Shown piece by piece: positions 1 to 8,432 of a stretch of 64,000 nucleotides of DNA. Numbering within the stretch: the first letter of the stretch is position 1; each line of letters begins with the position of its first letter. The position numbers and the translations under genes are program-made. This DNA is from Psychrobacillus lasiicapitis (GTDB lineage: Bacteria; Bacillota; Bacilli; Bacillales_A; Planococcaceae): contig NZ_VDGH01000001.1 of NCBI RefSeq assembly GCF_006861795.1, positions 62,001 through 126,000 of the forward strand, written 5' to 3'. The notes below the pieces were generated by a model. It was not told the DNA's origin. It saw nothing but the letters and a program-made list of their open reading frames with translations, and did no database searches.

Positions 1-1
1 A

Positions 2-529
2 TTTGTTAACTTAGGTGCTGTTGTCACAGCAACTGATATTAGTCCTAAAATGGTAGAGGCCACAAAGAGGCGGATCGGCGAAAAAGCAGAAGTATTCTGT
101 CTAGATTTAGAGAAAGAGTTACCTTTTGAAAATGAATCTTTTGATGTCATTGTGAGCTCTTTAGTTCTGCATTACATAAAGGATTGGAGCAATCCTTTTA
201 GCGAGTTTCTTCGAATTTTAAAACCAAATGGGACATTATTATTTTCCGTACATCACCCATTTATGGATATAAAATTATCCGAGAATGGCGACTACTTTTC
301 CACCGAATATATTGTCGATCAATGGAAAAGAGAAGGAAAACTGATCGATGTCCCATTTTATCGTCGCCCGCTACAAGAAATACTAAGCGAAACAATCAGT
401 TATTTTTCTTTGGAGAAAATAGTAGAACCTCAACCGACGAAAGAATTTCAAGTGAAGGAACCGGAAAAATATGAAAAGTTAATGAGAAACCCGCATTTTT
501 TCATTGTCAAAGCAGTAAAAGATAAATAA
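2..529 (+). CDS. SAM-dependent class I methyltransferase (5' end outside window)
   Basis: The frame is open from the first bases, so the start codon and the first glycine loop lie upstream; 175 residues are visible. The segment ATDISPKM is the acidic strand that binds the ribose of S-adenosylmethionine. DVIVSSLVLHY and LKPNGTLLFSVHHP follow in the order seen in Methyltransf_11 proteins. The C-terminal half (FYRRPLQEIL, then an EPQPTKEF stretch) is typical of small Bacillus methyltransferases of unknown substrate. The methyl acceptor cannot be read from sequence. Confidence 0.85.
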   Translation, partial: FVNLGAVVTATDISPKMVEATKRRIGEKAEVFCLDLEKELPFENESFDVIVSSLVLHYIKDWSNPFSEFLRILKPNGTLLFSVHHPFMDIKLSENGDYFSTEYIVDQWKREGKLIDVPFYRRPLQEILSETISYFSLEKIVEPQPTKEFQVKEPEKYEKLMRNPHFFIVKAVKDK

Positions 530-559
530 AAAAGAAATTCTTCTTTCAAATTGTAAGAT

Positions 560-952
560 TTAAGGGGTTGAGATTATGTTCAAAAGTTCATTTGTTAATG
601 CATTCTCTCCTAGTGCTTGTACTTCCAAATGATCAAGTAAAGGTCGTTCTATTTGCCAAACCAAGGAGAATTTATTATCCCCGTCATCCTTAATATCATA
701 GCCAATAAGTTTTCTTTCACCCCATTGCCCGGTACCAGTTGGTATTAACCAGTACAAAACTGTTTCTGTGCTTTGTGCTTCAACATAGATTGTTATTTCC
801 TTTGTCTCTTCTGGAACTCTTATCCAATTTTCTGTTATAGGAATATTGGTGTAGAATTTTTCAATTTTAGGAGAAGATTGGACATATTTCGAATTAGCAT
901 CGATTGGCAAATTCAAGATTAAACCCAGTAGTAAGATTGTTTGTAATAGCAT
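560..952 (-). CDS. secreted hypothetical protein, 130 aa
   Basis: The ATG at 952 is preceded by a GAGGTGG ribosome site. The first about 19 residues are a short hydrophobic signal peptide with a plausible cleavage site near DANS, so the mature protein is probably exported. The remainder is polar with alternating beta-type hydrophobic residues and several Trp. I do not recognise the family. It is convergent with the methyltransferase upstream. Confidence 0.6.
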   Translation of the reverse strand: MLLQTILLLGLILNLPIDANSKYVQSSPKIEKFYTNIPITENWIRVPEETKEITIYVEAQSTETVLYWLIPTGTGQWGERKLIGYDIKDDGDNKFSLVWQIERPLLDHLEVQALGENALTNELLNIISTP

Positions 953-1116
953 TTATACCACCTCGCTACTAGTTTTTCCGAAGGTGGCTATATTATGAAT
1001 TTCCATAATAATAAGGATTGAAAAGAATAATCGCTGAAGAATACAAATCAATGGTATCTAAATTGGAATTAAGTATAAGAAAATAATGCTTGATATCAAA
1101 ATTTTGGAGGGTGTTT

Positions 1117-1854
1117 ATGAAATATTTCTATATGAATATCATTCTTCTCATTTGGATTGCAAGTGGATGTTCTAACGATGGAGCAGAGGAAGAATTAAAA
1201 AAAGAAATTGAACAGTTAAAACAGGAAAATGCAAGCTTATCAGTAGTTAAAGAGGAATTAGAGTTAGATTTGAAAATAGCTAACGCTGAATTATCTAGGA
1301 AAAATGATCAATTAACTAGCGAAATAACTTCCTTACAAATGGATTTGGAAATGCACAAAGAATTAATTAATCGTTATGTGAAAGTATTTGAATTTCCACT
1401 TTCGAATAATCGTACCATAGCTGATACTTTAAGCATCTTTTCACCCAATCAAGTAAAAACAGATAGCGAGATTGCGGGGCAAATTGTTTCAGAAACAAAA
1501 AAAGAGGACGTTAATGACACGACAGGTTATTTCATTAAATTTACTGGAGAATTTAAGGTGAGAGGCTCCATCATTCATGATACGGGTAGTGAAAATGAGT
1601 ATTCCTTTATAGTCAAAGAGAATTTAGAAACAATGCCACATACATTAGAGCAATTTGAAAAAGGGACAATCTACTTTGATATTGTAAATGATGAAGATTT
1701 AAGAAAAGCACTAGACAACAAATTAGACGAATTTCCTGAAGAGGACCAACTAGATATAGTTGCTGTTTTTAAGAATTATTCGTACAACGAAGTTCCTGAA
1801 ACGGACTTCCTACCGAGTCATGCTGAATTTGTAAGGGTAGTATCTGAGAATTGA
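1117..1854 (+). CDS. coiled-coil lipoprotein, 245 aa
   Basis: The ATG at 1117 has a GGAGGG site six bases upstream; an earlier in-frame TTG at 1090 would place this site inside the coding region, so 1117 is preferred. Residues 1-17 form a signal peptide ending in a lipobox (ASGC), predicting an N-terminally lipidated, outer-face membrane protein. A charged heptad-rich coiled coil follows (about residues 20-90, many Glu/Lys/Leu), then a globular C-terminal domain without a recognised motif. Function unknown. Confidence 0.7.
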   Translation: MKYFYMNIILLIWIASGCSNDGAEEELKKEIEQLKQENASLSVVKEELELDLKIANAELSRKNDQLTSEITSLQMDLEMHKELINRYVKVFEFPLSNNRTIADTLSIFSPNQVKTDSEIAGQIVSETKKEDVNDTTGYFIKFTGEFKVRGSIIHDTGSENEYSFIVKENLETMPHTLEQFEKGTIYFDIVNDEDLRKALDNKLDEFPEEDQLDIVAVFKNYSYNEVPETDFLPSHAEFVRVVSEN

Positions 1855-1876
1855 GTTTTGAAAAGTTTTTTTGTAA

Positions 1877-2029
1877 AAAACGAATGGTAAATTTACAGTA
1901 ATAAATGTAGAAAATAGGCTCACCACAAACTTGCAGACTTCTTATTTGAAGGATAATCAAATTGAAGGTGAATTAGAAAGACCACCAGCTATTTATTGTT
2001 CAAAAGCTCCTTATTTACCTAATGAATGA
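1877..2029 (+). pseudogene. fragment of a coding region without start codon
   Basis: Between the lipoprotein gene and the Nudix gene one plus-strand frame stays open for about 50 codons and ends at TGA 2027-2029. Its composition looks coding (VINVENRLTTN ... ELERPPAIYCSKAPYLPNE). There is no ATG/GTG start with a ribosome site. I read it as the 3' remnant of a lost gene; the family is not recognised. Confidence 0.3.
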
Positions 2030-2117
2030 ACACGAAGCGAAATGTATTAGAAAAATCTTACTGGAAAGTGCACTATAAATAAATAGCTCATCGAAAAATA
2101 GTAGGGAGGTTAAAGTA

Positions 2118-2600
2118 ATGGTCATGCCAACACATATAGTAGCAGTGGGCGGTATCGTAGAGGACGAACAAGGAAATATTCTTTTAGTGAAGACGCATCA
2201 TGGCGGTTGGGTATTTCCTGGAGGCCAAGTAGAAGCGGGAGAAAATTTAATGGATGCTTTGATCAGGGAAATAAAAGAAGAAAGTGGAATAGACGTTGCT
2301 GTATCTAAACTGATTGGTGTTTATTCGAATACAGGAATTCATAAATTTTACGATGGTATTACGGATGTTCCAACGAAGGTAATGATGGATTATGTATGCA
2401 ATCCAGTAGGAGGAGAACTGGCTACTTCAGAGGAAACATCAGATAGTCAGTGGATAGTGAAAGAGAAAGTGCTTGATTTAGTAACAGCTCCAGCTATTCG
2501 TACTCGATATAAAGCCTATTTAGAGTTTGTTGGGGAAATAAAGTATATGGATTATGTCACTCATCCTACATTTGAAATAAAATTGAATAGAACTGTTTAG
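2118..2600 (+). CDS. Nudix hydrolase, 160 aa
   Basis: A Nudix box is present at about residues 36-58: GGQVEAGE, then REIKEESGI, matching the GX5EX7REUXEEXGU pattern whose glutamates bind Mg2+. Such proteins hydrolyse nucleoside diphosphates linked to another moiety; the substrate cannot be assigned. The start at 2118 has a GGGAGG site eight bases upstream. It begins a co-oriented run of small genes with the hydrolase, methyltransferase and acetyltransferase that follow (gaps of 20-35 bp), probably cotranscribed. Confidence 0.9.
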   Translation: MVMPTHIVAVGGIVEDEQGNILLVKTHHGGWVFPGGQVEAGENLMDALIREIKEESGIDVAVSKLIGVYSNTGIHKFYDGITDVPTKVMMDYVCNPVGGELATSEETSDSQWIVKEKVLDLVTAPAIRTRYKAYLEFVGEIKYMDYVTHPTFEIKLNRTV

Positions 2601-2633
2601 AAAGTAGATTAACATGTAGCATAAGGAGCAATT

Positions 2634-3518
2634 ATGAATAGAGAAAACGGCGAATATCAAATAGAAATCAATGGAATAACACATTGGATAAAAGTAGCAG
2701 GAAAAGAAAATGATACGATTCCTTTATTTATTATTCATGGCGGTCCAGGTGGAAATCTTTATACTTTTGAAAGAACTGTAGGTCCTTACCTATCCCAAAA
2801 TAGAACAGTAGTATATTATGAGCAACGTGGATGTGGAAGAAGTGGTAAACCAATTGACGATAATGCTTATAGTATGAATGAATTGATAGACGATTTTAGG
2901 GGAATTATTCACTGGACGGGTAGTGAAACGGTAGACTTACTTGGTTACTCGTTTGGAGGAGAGTTAGCGCTTGAGTTCGCTTCAAACTTCCCAGATCTTA
3001 TAAACAAGGTAATTTTATCGGGACCTAGTTTAATCAATCTGAAGACGCAGTATATGATTCAAATAGCTGGTTTTCTATCGATTGCAAGTATAACTCTAGT
3101 AAATAGGATAGAAGAAATACTTCAGGAAAATACCTTGATTGAACATAAATACAAACAAGTATGGGAAATTGTTGATCAGGAAACAATTGACCGTTTACTT
3201 TTCGTGGATCCAGATATTGCTACAAAGTACCGACAGTTAGTAACAGAAAGTAATTTACATAATACAGGACTGATGCTAGAGGCTCTGCAGGAAAACCCAA
3301 TAACTCCTACGTTATATGAAAGGCTTAACCATATTCACCATAAGACTTTAATCATCACTGGTGTTTATGATAGGAATACAGGGATTCCAATATCCAATCT
3401 TATAAATAGAAATCTTTCTAACAGTGAATGGATTTTATTTAATAATAGTGCTCATTTTCCCGAATTAGAGGAAACAGAAAAGTTTGTAAGTAGCGTATTA
3501 GGCTTTTTAAAAGCCTAA
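2634..3518 (+). CDS. alpha/beta hydrolase, proline iminopeptidase-like
   Basis: The 294 residues follow the alpha/beta hydrolase fold. There is an oxyanion-loop HGGPGG at 35-40, a QRGCGRS strand-turn at 64-70, and a nucleophile elbow GYSFGG with Ser106. Near the end, NSAHFPELEE supplies the catalytic His, and VYDRNTG the likely acidic residue. The HGGPG plus QRGCGRS combination is characteristic of peptidase family S33. Whether it cleaves N-terminal proline or another small amide/ester is not decidable. Confidence 0.85.
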   Translation: MNRENGEYQIEINGITHWIKVAGKENDTIPLFIIHGGPGGNLYTFERTVGPYLSQNRTVVYYEQRGCGRSGKPIDDNAYSMNELIDDFRGIIHWTGSETVDLLGYSFGGELALEFASNFPDLINKVILSGPSLINLKTQYMIQIAGFLSIASITLVNRIEEILQENTLIEHKYKQVWEIVDQETIDRLLFVDPDIATKYRQLVTESNLHNTGLMLEALQENPITPTLYERLNHIHHKTLIITGVYDRNTGIPISNLINRNLSNSEWILFNNSAHFPELEETEKFVSSVLGFLKA

Positions 3519-3544
3519 TACAAGTAAGAGAGGAAGCATTAACA

Positions 3545-4342
3545 ATGACAGCTTATGGGGAAGATTTATTCAAAGGGACGGCTCATTTTTACTCACGTTT
3601 TAGACCAATGTATCCAGCTTCATTAATCAGGTTTTTAATTGAAAGGTTTTCTTTGGATGGTGGAGGCCGAATGCTGGATTTAGGTTGTGGAACTGGCCAA
3701 TTAGCGTTCAGATTCACTGACTGGTTTGAAGAGATAGTTGGAATTGATACGGAGCCTGAAATGATTGATGAAGCAATACGCCTAAGTAAAGAATTTAGAG
3801 CAGAAAATCTGGAATGGTTTACTGGCGATCTCGATACATATATTGAGAAATCGGATAAAACTTTTCGATTGGTAACAATTGCAAAGGCTTTTCATTGGAT
3901 GGATAGAGTAAAGGTCCTCGAAACTTTAGACGAAATGATTATTCCTGGCGGTGGGGTAGCGATTATTGATAATTACTCTCCAAATAAGGAGCAGCTGCCA
4001 TGGCAAAAGAAAGTGGATGAGGTAGTGAAGCGTTGGTATGGAAATGAAAGAAGAGCAGGCAACACGACATATGCGCATCCGACCATTAGCCATCAAACGA
4101 TTATTTCAAATTCCAAATTTGACTTAGAAATTCACGATATGCCAACTTCCGAACAGGTATGGACAGTGGATTCTATTATCGGTAATATATATTCTACTTC
4201 TTATGGTACTAAACGATTTTTAGGTGAAAATGTTCGGTCATTTGAACAGCAGTTAAAAGAAGAATTATTGGCGATTGATGATACTGGAATTTATAAAAAA
4301 CAAATTAATGTATCGGTCAAGCTCGCTGTAAAAAGCAAATAA
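3545..4342 (+). CDS. class I SAM-dependent methyltransferase, 265 aa
   Basis: MLDLGCGTG (about residues 39-47) is the SAM-binding glycine loop, GIDTEPEM the following acidic strand, and AKAFHWMD the motif-IV region typical of Methyltransf_11/25 proteins. The N-terminus (FSRFRPMYP-like) resembles Bacillus methyltransferases of unknown acceptor. Start ATG 3545 follows an AGAGGAAG site. Confidence 0.85.
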   Translation: MTAYGEDLFKGTAHFYSRFRPMYPASLIRFLIERFSLDGGGRMLDLGCGTGQLAFRFTDWFEEIVGIDTEPEMIDEAIRLSKEFRAENLEWFTGDLDTYIEKSDKTFRLVTIAKAFHWMDRVKVLETLDEMIIPGGGVAIIDNYSPNKEQLPWQKKVDEVVKRWYGNERRAGNTTYAHPTISHQTIISNSKFDLEIHDMPTSEQVWTVDSIIGNIYSTSYGTKRFLGENVRSFEQQLKEELLAIDDTGIYKKQINVSVKLAVKSK

Positions 4343-4365
4343 GAGAACGAGATGGTGGTCTTACG

Positions 4366-4881
4366 ATGGACATTTCAATTGAAAAGTTAAAGAAGCAGGA
4401 TGCAGAAGAATTATTTAATTTTGAAAGTGACAATAGAGCCTATTTTGAAAAAAGCGTACCCAGTCGTGGGGAAGAGTATTATAATTTTGAAACTTTTCAA
4501 AAAAGACATAGAGACTTGTTGGAAGAACAAGAGAAGGGGATATCTTATTTTTGTTTAATAAAAGATCAAACCGAATCCATTGTAGGTAGAATAAATCTGA
4601 CTGATATTGATAGAATTGAAAGTATAGGTCACGTTGGTTATAGAGTTGGAGAAATTCATACTGGAAAAGGTATTGCAAATAAAGCTTTAAAACTACTATT
4701 AATAGAAGTTTCAAAAGAAAATATTAAAGAAGTTTATGCAAAAACAACAAGCAATAATATTGCATCACGAAAAGTACTGGAGAAAAACGGTTTTATACAG
4801 GTTTCTACGAGTAAAGAAGAATTCATAATGAACGGTGAAAATTTGAAATTTGTACATTTTATTTGGTCAAATAACTTCTAG
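4366..4881 (+). CDS. GNAT family N-acetyltransferase, RimJ/RimL type
   Basis: The 171 residues show the GNAT acetyl-CoA loop: GYRVGEIHTGKGIANKAL corresponds to the R/Q-X-X-G-X-G/A segment, followed by the helix that carries the late conserved region (NIASRKVLEKNGF). RimJ/RimL-type enzymes acetylate amino groups of proteins or small molecules; the acceptor is unknown. It is the last gene of the 2.1-4.9 kb run. Confidence 0.85.
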   Translation: MDISIEKLKKQDAEELFNFESDNRAYFEKSVPSRGEEYYNFETFQKRHRDLLEEQEKGISYFCLIKDQTESIVGRINLTDIDRIESIGHVGYRVGEIHTGKGIANKALKLLLIEVSKENIKEVYAKTTSNNIASRKVLEKNGFIQVSTSKEEFIMNGENLKFVHFIWSNNF

Positions 4882-5294
4882 CATTTATTCATTTAACAAA
4901 AAAGAAAAATGCAGTTATATAACTATGAAGCCATTTCATTTGGAGGAATTGGCTACTACCGTTTTACCTAACATTCCATTACCTACTTATACAAATAGGA
5001 GTACTGTCAGGAGTAAATAGAAAAAGTAAAAAGTACCCCCTGAATCGTAATGAATTTACTATACGATTCAGGGGATATTTCTTTTTAGAAGAACTCTAGA
5101 TTACTTATCTAGTGTTTTTTTACGGATTAAAGTTGCTAAACATAAAAAGTTAATAATGCTTTCTCTCTAAGATGTATTCGTCTCGATTTTCTTTCTCAAT
5201 ATTGCACCTAACCTAGCAATGGTATATGGTTGTATTCAGCATTATGGTTCATCAACTTAAACCATTAAACAGATTATTGGAGGTATTTTACTGA
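4882..5294. other. 413-base intergenic stretch with one terminator
   Basis: No gene was found here. It contains the strong stem-loop at 5036-5086 (listed separately). A short open stretch around 4910-4972 has no ribosome site and was not called. The bases just before 5295 carry the ArsR gene's ATTGGAGG ribosome site. Confidence 0.5.
5036..5086 (+). terminator. Rho-independent terminator
   Basis: CCCCTGAATCGTA at 5037-5049 pairs perfectly with TACGATTCAGGGG at 5062-5074 across a 12-base loop, followed by a T-rich tail (ATATTTCTTTTT). It lies about 155 bases after the acetyltransferase gene and 210 before the ArsR gene. Confidence 0.8.
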
Positions 5295-5645
5295 ATGAAT
5301 AAACAAGAACAACTAAATACGATCAAAGAGGATTTTATTAATTGTCAGAAAGTATTATTGGCCATAGGTGATGAAACACGTCAATCGATCTTGCTAGTTC
5401 TAATGGGGACGGATTGTCAAACAGGATTGCGTGTGGGCGAAATCACTGAACAAACACATCTTTCTCGACCTGCTGTATCCCATCATCTGAAGGTTTTACG
5501 AGATGCAGGTGTTATTTTAATGCGTAAAGATGGGACAAAAAACTTTTATTATATTAATGTACGCACAGAGTTAGGCTTATTAAGAACACTTATGTCGGAT
5601 ATTGATAAGTTCATGCAGAACTATTATGGAAATGATGAAATATAA
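5295..5645 (+). CDS. ArsR-family winged-helix repressor, 116 aa
   Basis: A single ArsR-type winged helix-turn-helix spans the protein: LAIGDETRQSILLVL, then LRVGEITEQTHLSRPAVSHHLKVLRDAGVI (recognition helix), then a beta wing RKDGTKNFYYI. The metal-binding ELCVC motif of arsenic sensors is missing. Because the oxidoreductase starts 27 bases after its stop, the likely role is control of that gene, perhaps in response to reactive electrophiles; this role is inference. Confidence 0.85.
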   Translation: MNKQEQLNTIKEDFINCQKVLLAIGDETRQSILLVLMGTDCQTGLRVGEITEQTHLSRPAVSHHLKVLRDAGVILMRKDGTKNFYYINVRTELGLLRTLMSDIDKFMQNYYGNDEI

Positions 5646-5671
5646 ACAAACTTTACTTGGAGGTAAAGGCT

Positions 5672-6670
5672 ATGAGAGCAATGGTTGTTGATAGATATGG
5701 AAAAGTTCCAATGCGTTTGGAAGAAATGTCCACACCGGAAATTGGTGAATATGAGGTGCTCGCAGAAATTCATGCTGCTAGTATTAATCCTGTGGATTTT
5801 AAAATTCGTGATGGGAAAGTGAAAATGTTAGTTAAATATAAAATGCCTCTTATCTTAGGAAATGACTTTTCTGGTGTCGTGATAAAGGTTGGCAAAAAGG
5901 TGACTCGTTTTAAAATTGGTGACGAAATATATGCACGTCCACGTAAGAGTAAAATCGGTACTTTTGCTGAATATATCGCTATTCATGAAGATGACATCGC
6001 TTTAAAACCTAAGAATTTGAGCTTTGAAGAAGCTGCATCGATCCCGCTGGTCGGGTTAACTTCCTATCAAGCTCTAGTAGATATTTTGCAATTACAACAA
6101 GGACAAAATATCTTAATCCATGCTGGGTCTGGTGGTGTGGGTACCTTTGCTATTCAACTGGCCAAATCAATGGGAGCTACTGTTACAACTACAGCCAGTG
6201 ATGCTGGAGCGAATTTAGTAAAATCACTTGGTGCTGATAAAATTATCAACTACAAGACTGAAAAATTTGAAGAGATACTGAAAAATTATGATGCCGTATT
6301 TGATACACTTGGGGGTGAGATACTCGAAAAATCATTCGAAGTAATAAAAAGCGGAGGGAAGATTGTTTCCGTTTCAGGATTACCGAATGCACGTTTCGGT
6401 AAAGAATATGGTTCTGGATTTTTTAAAACGTTGTTGTTTTCAATAGCCAGTAAGGCACTTACTAAACTTGAGAAAATGTATAATGTTCAATATACGTTTT
6501 TGTTTATGAAGCCAAGTGGAGAACAATTACGTATAATCGCAAACTATATGGAGACTGGTAAAATCAAACCTATTATTGATAAAGTTTTTCCTTTTGAAGA
6601 TGCTCAGAAAGCGATGGAATATGCAGAGTCAGGAAGGGCAAAAGGAAAAATAATATTAAAAATCAGATAG
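5672..6670 (+). CDS. NADP-dependent quinone oxidoreductase-like (MDR family)
   Basis: The ATG at 5672 sits eight bases after GGAGG; the in-frame TTG at 5657 would overlap that site. The 332 residues have a GroES-like N-terminal domain (AASINPVDFKIRDG, NDFSGVV) and a Rossmann domain with HAGSGGVGTFAIQLAKS. The cysteines that bind structural zinc in true alcohol dehydrogenases are absent, as in the zeta-crystallin/quinone reductase branch. It probably reduces quinones or alpha,beta-unsaturated carbonyls with NADPH. It pairs with the ArsR gene. Confidence 0.85.
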   Translation: MRAMVVDRYGKVPMRLEEMSTPEIGEYEVLAEIHAASINPVDFKIRDGKVKMLVKYKMPLILGNDFSGVVIKVGKKVTRFKIGDEIYARPRKSKIGTFAEYIAIHEDDIALKPKNLSFEEAASIPLVGLTSYQALVDILQLQQGQNILIHAGSGGVGTFAIQLAKSMGATVTTTASDAGANLVKSLGADKIINYKTEKFEEILKNYDAVFDTLGGEILEKSFEVIKSGGKIVSVSGLPNARFGKEYGSGFFKTLLFSIASKALTKLEKMYNVQYTFLFMKPSGEQLRIIANYMETGKIKPIIDKVFPFEDAQKAMEYAESGRAKGKIILKIR

Positions 6671-6729
6671 TTGTAAAACAATGTTTAGAACAATCAAACC
6701 GATCATTACCTAATCTATTCGTTCGCAAA

Positions 6730-6761
6730 AAACTCCTAGGTTCTTTATGCCCTAGGAGTTT
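6730..6761 (-). terminator. terminator, mainly for the CorC/HlyC-like gene
   Basis: AAACTCCTAGG (6730-6740) pairs with CCTAGGAGTTT (6751-6761). Read on the minus strand the stem is followed by a run of six T, so it terminates the minus-strand gene; it also lies at the end of the plus-strand oxidoreductase. Confidence 0.75.
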
Positions 6762-6781
6762 CGCTGCTAATGTGCAAGTAG

Positions 6782-8074
6782 CTATTTTTTTACTTCTATA
6801 AAATGCAGTTGATGCCCTTCTTTTTCATAAATCGAGAATTCATAACCAGCATGCTCAATATAGTTATCTTCTGCTAGATCTGTATCTTGTGTGAAATACC
6901 AGCCGCCGATTGTATTGACATCTGGGTTTTCTATTTCAATGTTTAATAATTTGGATACGTCCTCTAATAACACTTTTGAATGGATTATATAATGGTCGTC
7001 TTTTAATTTTCGGATATCTACTATTTCATCATTGTCGAATTCATCGCGAATTTCACCAACAATTTCTTCTAAAATATCCTCTACTGTAACAAGGCCCGAT
7101 GTGCCACCGTATTCATCCAACAAAATAGCGATATGAATACGCTCCTTTTGCATTTTTATTAATAAATTATTGATTGGTGTAGTTTCAATAGTGTTGATCA
7201 CAGGGTTTGTAAACTTTGCTAAGTCGAATGATTCTGCTGTAATTCGATTGCTAATACCTTGCGTTAAAAAGTCTTTAATATTTACAAAACCGATAATATT
7301 ATCTCTATCTTCTTCATAAACAGGATAACGTGTATAACGTTCTTCAGAAATAATGGTTAATACATCATTAAACGTTGCATTTTTTTCAAATCCAACAATT
7401 TCTGTTCGGGGCACCATAATTTCACGAGCAGTGCGCTCATCAAATTCAAAAACATTATTGACATATTTCAATTCATTTTGATTGATCTCGCCGCTTTTAA
7501 AGCTTTCCGCTAATAGTAGTCGAAGTTCTTCTTCCGTGTGTGAAAGCTCATGTTCTGAGGCTGGCTTCATCCCTATTAAACCAACTAACACACGAGCGGA
7601 ACCATTTAAGAGCCAAATGAATGGATATAGGATTTTATAGAAAATCATAATTGGCTTTGCAAAAGCAAGTGTCACTGATTCTGCCTTTTGAATGGCAACC
7701 GTTTTAGGTGCGAGTTCTCCAACGACTACATGTAAAAAAGTGGCGATTGCAAAAGCAGCCCCTATCGTAAAGAAGTGGATATAATCCGTGCCTATCCCAA
7801 TAGTTTCGAATAATGGATGTAAGATGAATTCAAATGTCGATTCACCTACCATCCCAATTCCTAAAGCGGTTACAGTAATCCCTAACTGACACGCTGATAA
7901 GTATTCATCCAAATGTGTGGTTACATGCTTTGCTGCAAGAGATCCTTTACGTCCTTCTGCAACAAGCTGGTCAACTCGCGAATTTCGTACTTTAACTATA
8001 GCAAACTCTGTCGCCACGAAAAAACCGGTTAATACCAATAAAAAAATGAATATTGTTAAATTTAATATAGTCAA
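6782..8074 (-). CDS. CNNM/CorC-type (HlyC) membrane protein, 430 aa
   Basis: Domain order is typical of the hemolysin C/CorC family. The N-terminal DUF21 transmembrane domain (about 1-190) begins LTGFFVATEFAIVKVR. A CBS pair follows (about 205-330; MVPRTEIVGF, RYTRYPVYEEDRDNIIGFVNIKD, LDEYGGTSGLVTVEDILEEIVGEI). A C-terminal CorC_HlyC domain (about 345-425) holds NTIGGWYF. These proteins are linked to Mg2+/divalent-cation handling. The start is TTG at 8074, because a TAA lies three codons upstream in frame. A perfect AGGAGG is present but about 30 bases upstream, separated from TTG by a short hairpin and linked to an upstream small ORF. Confidence 0.85.
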   Translation of the reverse strand: MTILNLTIFIFLLVLTGFFVATEFAIVKVRNSRVDQLVAEGRKGSLAAKHVTTHLDEYLSACQLGITVTALGIGMVGESTFEFILHPLFETIGIGTDYIHFFTIGAAFAIATFLHVVVGELAPKTVAIQKAESVTLAFAKPIMIFYKILYPFIWLLNGSARVLVGLIGMKPASEHELSHTEEELRLLLAESFKSGEINQNELKYVNNVFEFDERTAREIMVPRTEIVGFEKNATFNDVLTIISEERYTRYPVYEEDRDNIIGFVNIKDFLTQGISNRITAESFDLAKFTNPVINTIETTPINNLLIKMQKERIHIAILLDEYGGTSGLVTVEDILEEIVGEIRDEFDNDEIVDIRKLKDDHYIIHSKVLLEDVSKLLNIEIENPDVNTIGGWYFTQDTDLAEDNYIEHAGYEFSIYEKEGHQLHFIEVKK

Positions 8075-8080
8075 TAAGCT

Positions 8081-8100
8081 GTCTTACTTGAAAGTAAGAC
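8081..8100 (-). other. perfect hairpin between ribosome site and TTG start
   Basis: GTCTTACTT at 8081-8089 and its exact complement at 8092-8100 enclose a two-base centre. On the mRNA this helix lies directly between the AGGAGGTGAA site and the TTG start of the CorC-like gene. If folded it would shorten the effective spacing to about ten bases. Confidence 0.6.
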
Positions 8101-8101
8101 T

Positions 8102-8215
8102 TCACCTCCTATGTGCGTCAGCCCTCATATTAGTGACTGCGTTTTTACAGAGTATCAATTCATCTATTTGTCTTTTTACCCGTTCCGACAAAGGTTTAAC
8201 CCTTTCTGAAGACAT
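8102..8215 (-). CDS. 37-aa upstream ORF (leader peptide) of the CorC-like gene
   Basis: The minus-strand ATG at 8215 follows an AAGGAAGG ribosome site and encodes a basic 37-residue peptide (starts MSSERVKPLSERVKR, ends MRADAHRR). Its TGA stop overlaps the AGGAGGTGA that serves the downstream gene. There is no transmembrane segment or signal peptide. The stop/ribosome-site overlap suggests translational coupling or a regulatory leader peptide. It has no family I recognise. Confidence 0.5.
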   Translation of the reverse strand: MSSERVKPLSERVKRQIDELILCKNAVTNMRADAHRR

Positions 8216-8302
8216 TCCTTCCTTTTGATGGAAGTCCACAGTTCAATAGCTTTTATGGAATAGTAAGGAGAATTCGAAGTAGAACGTTCAACTAATATTG
8301 GT

Positions 8303-8330
8303 ATAATAGGGTAGTAGCATTAATTTTCAA
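8303..8330 (-). promoter_or_regulatory. predicted sigma-A promoter for the leader ORF/CorC-like gene
   Basis: Minus strand: TTGAAA at 8330-8325, 16-base spacer, TATTAT at 8308-8303. This gives a transcript starting about 80 bases before the small ORF. Confidence 0.45.
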
Positions 8331-8343
8331 TCTATTTCACCAA

Positions 8344-8373
8344 TTACAAATTTTAAGGGGCGTTTGTTATAAT
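8344..8373 (+). promoter_or_regulatory. predicted sigma-A promoter for the Nudix/GNAT genes
   Basis: TTACAA at 8344-8349 and TATAAT at 8368-8373 with an 18-base spacer, 60 bases upstream of the Nudix start. A second TATAAT at 8392-8397 has no good -35. Confidence 0.5.
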
Positions 8374-8432
8374 ACCCAGCTTTAATTGGGATATAATAGA
8401 GAGCTTCGAGGTAGAAAGGGAGAAGGTTTTTC

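Noticed and set aside
8102-8297. Mg2+ riboswitch (M-box) in the leader of the CorC-like gene
   Set aside because: The leader lacks the conserved M-box core words and is mostly occupied by a small ORF.
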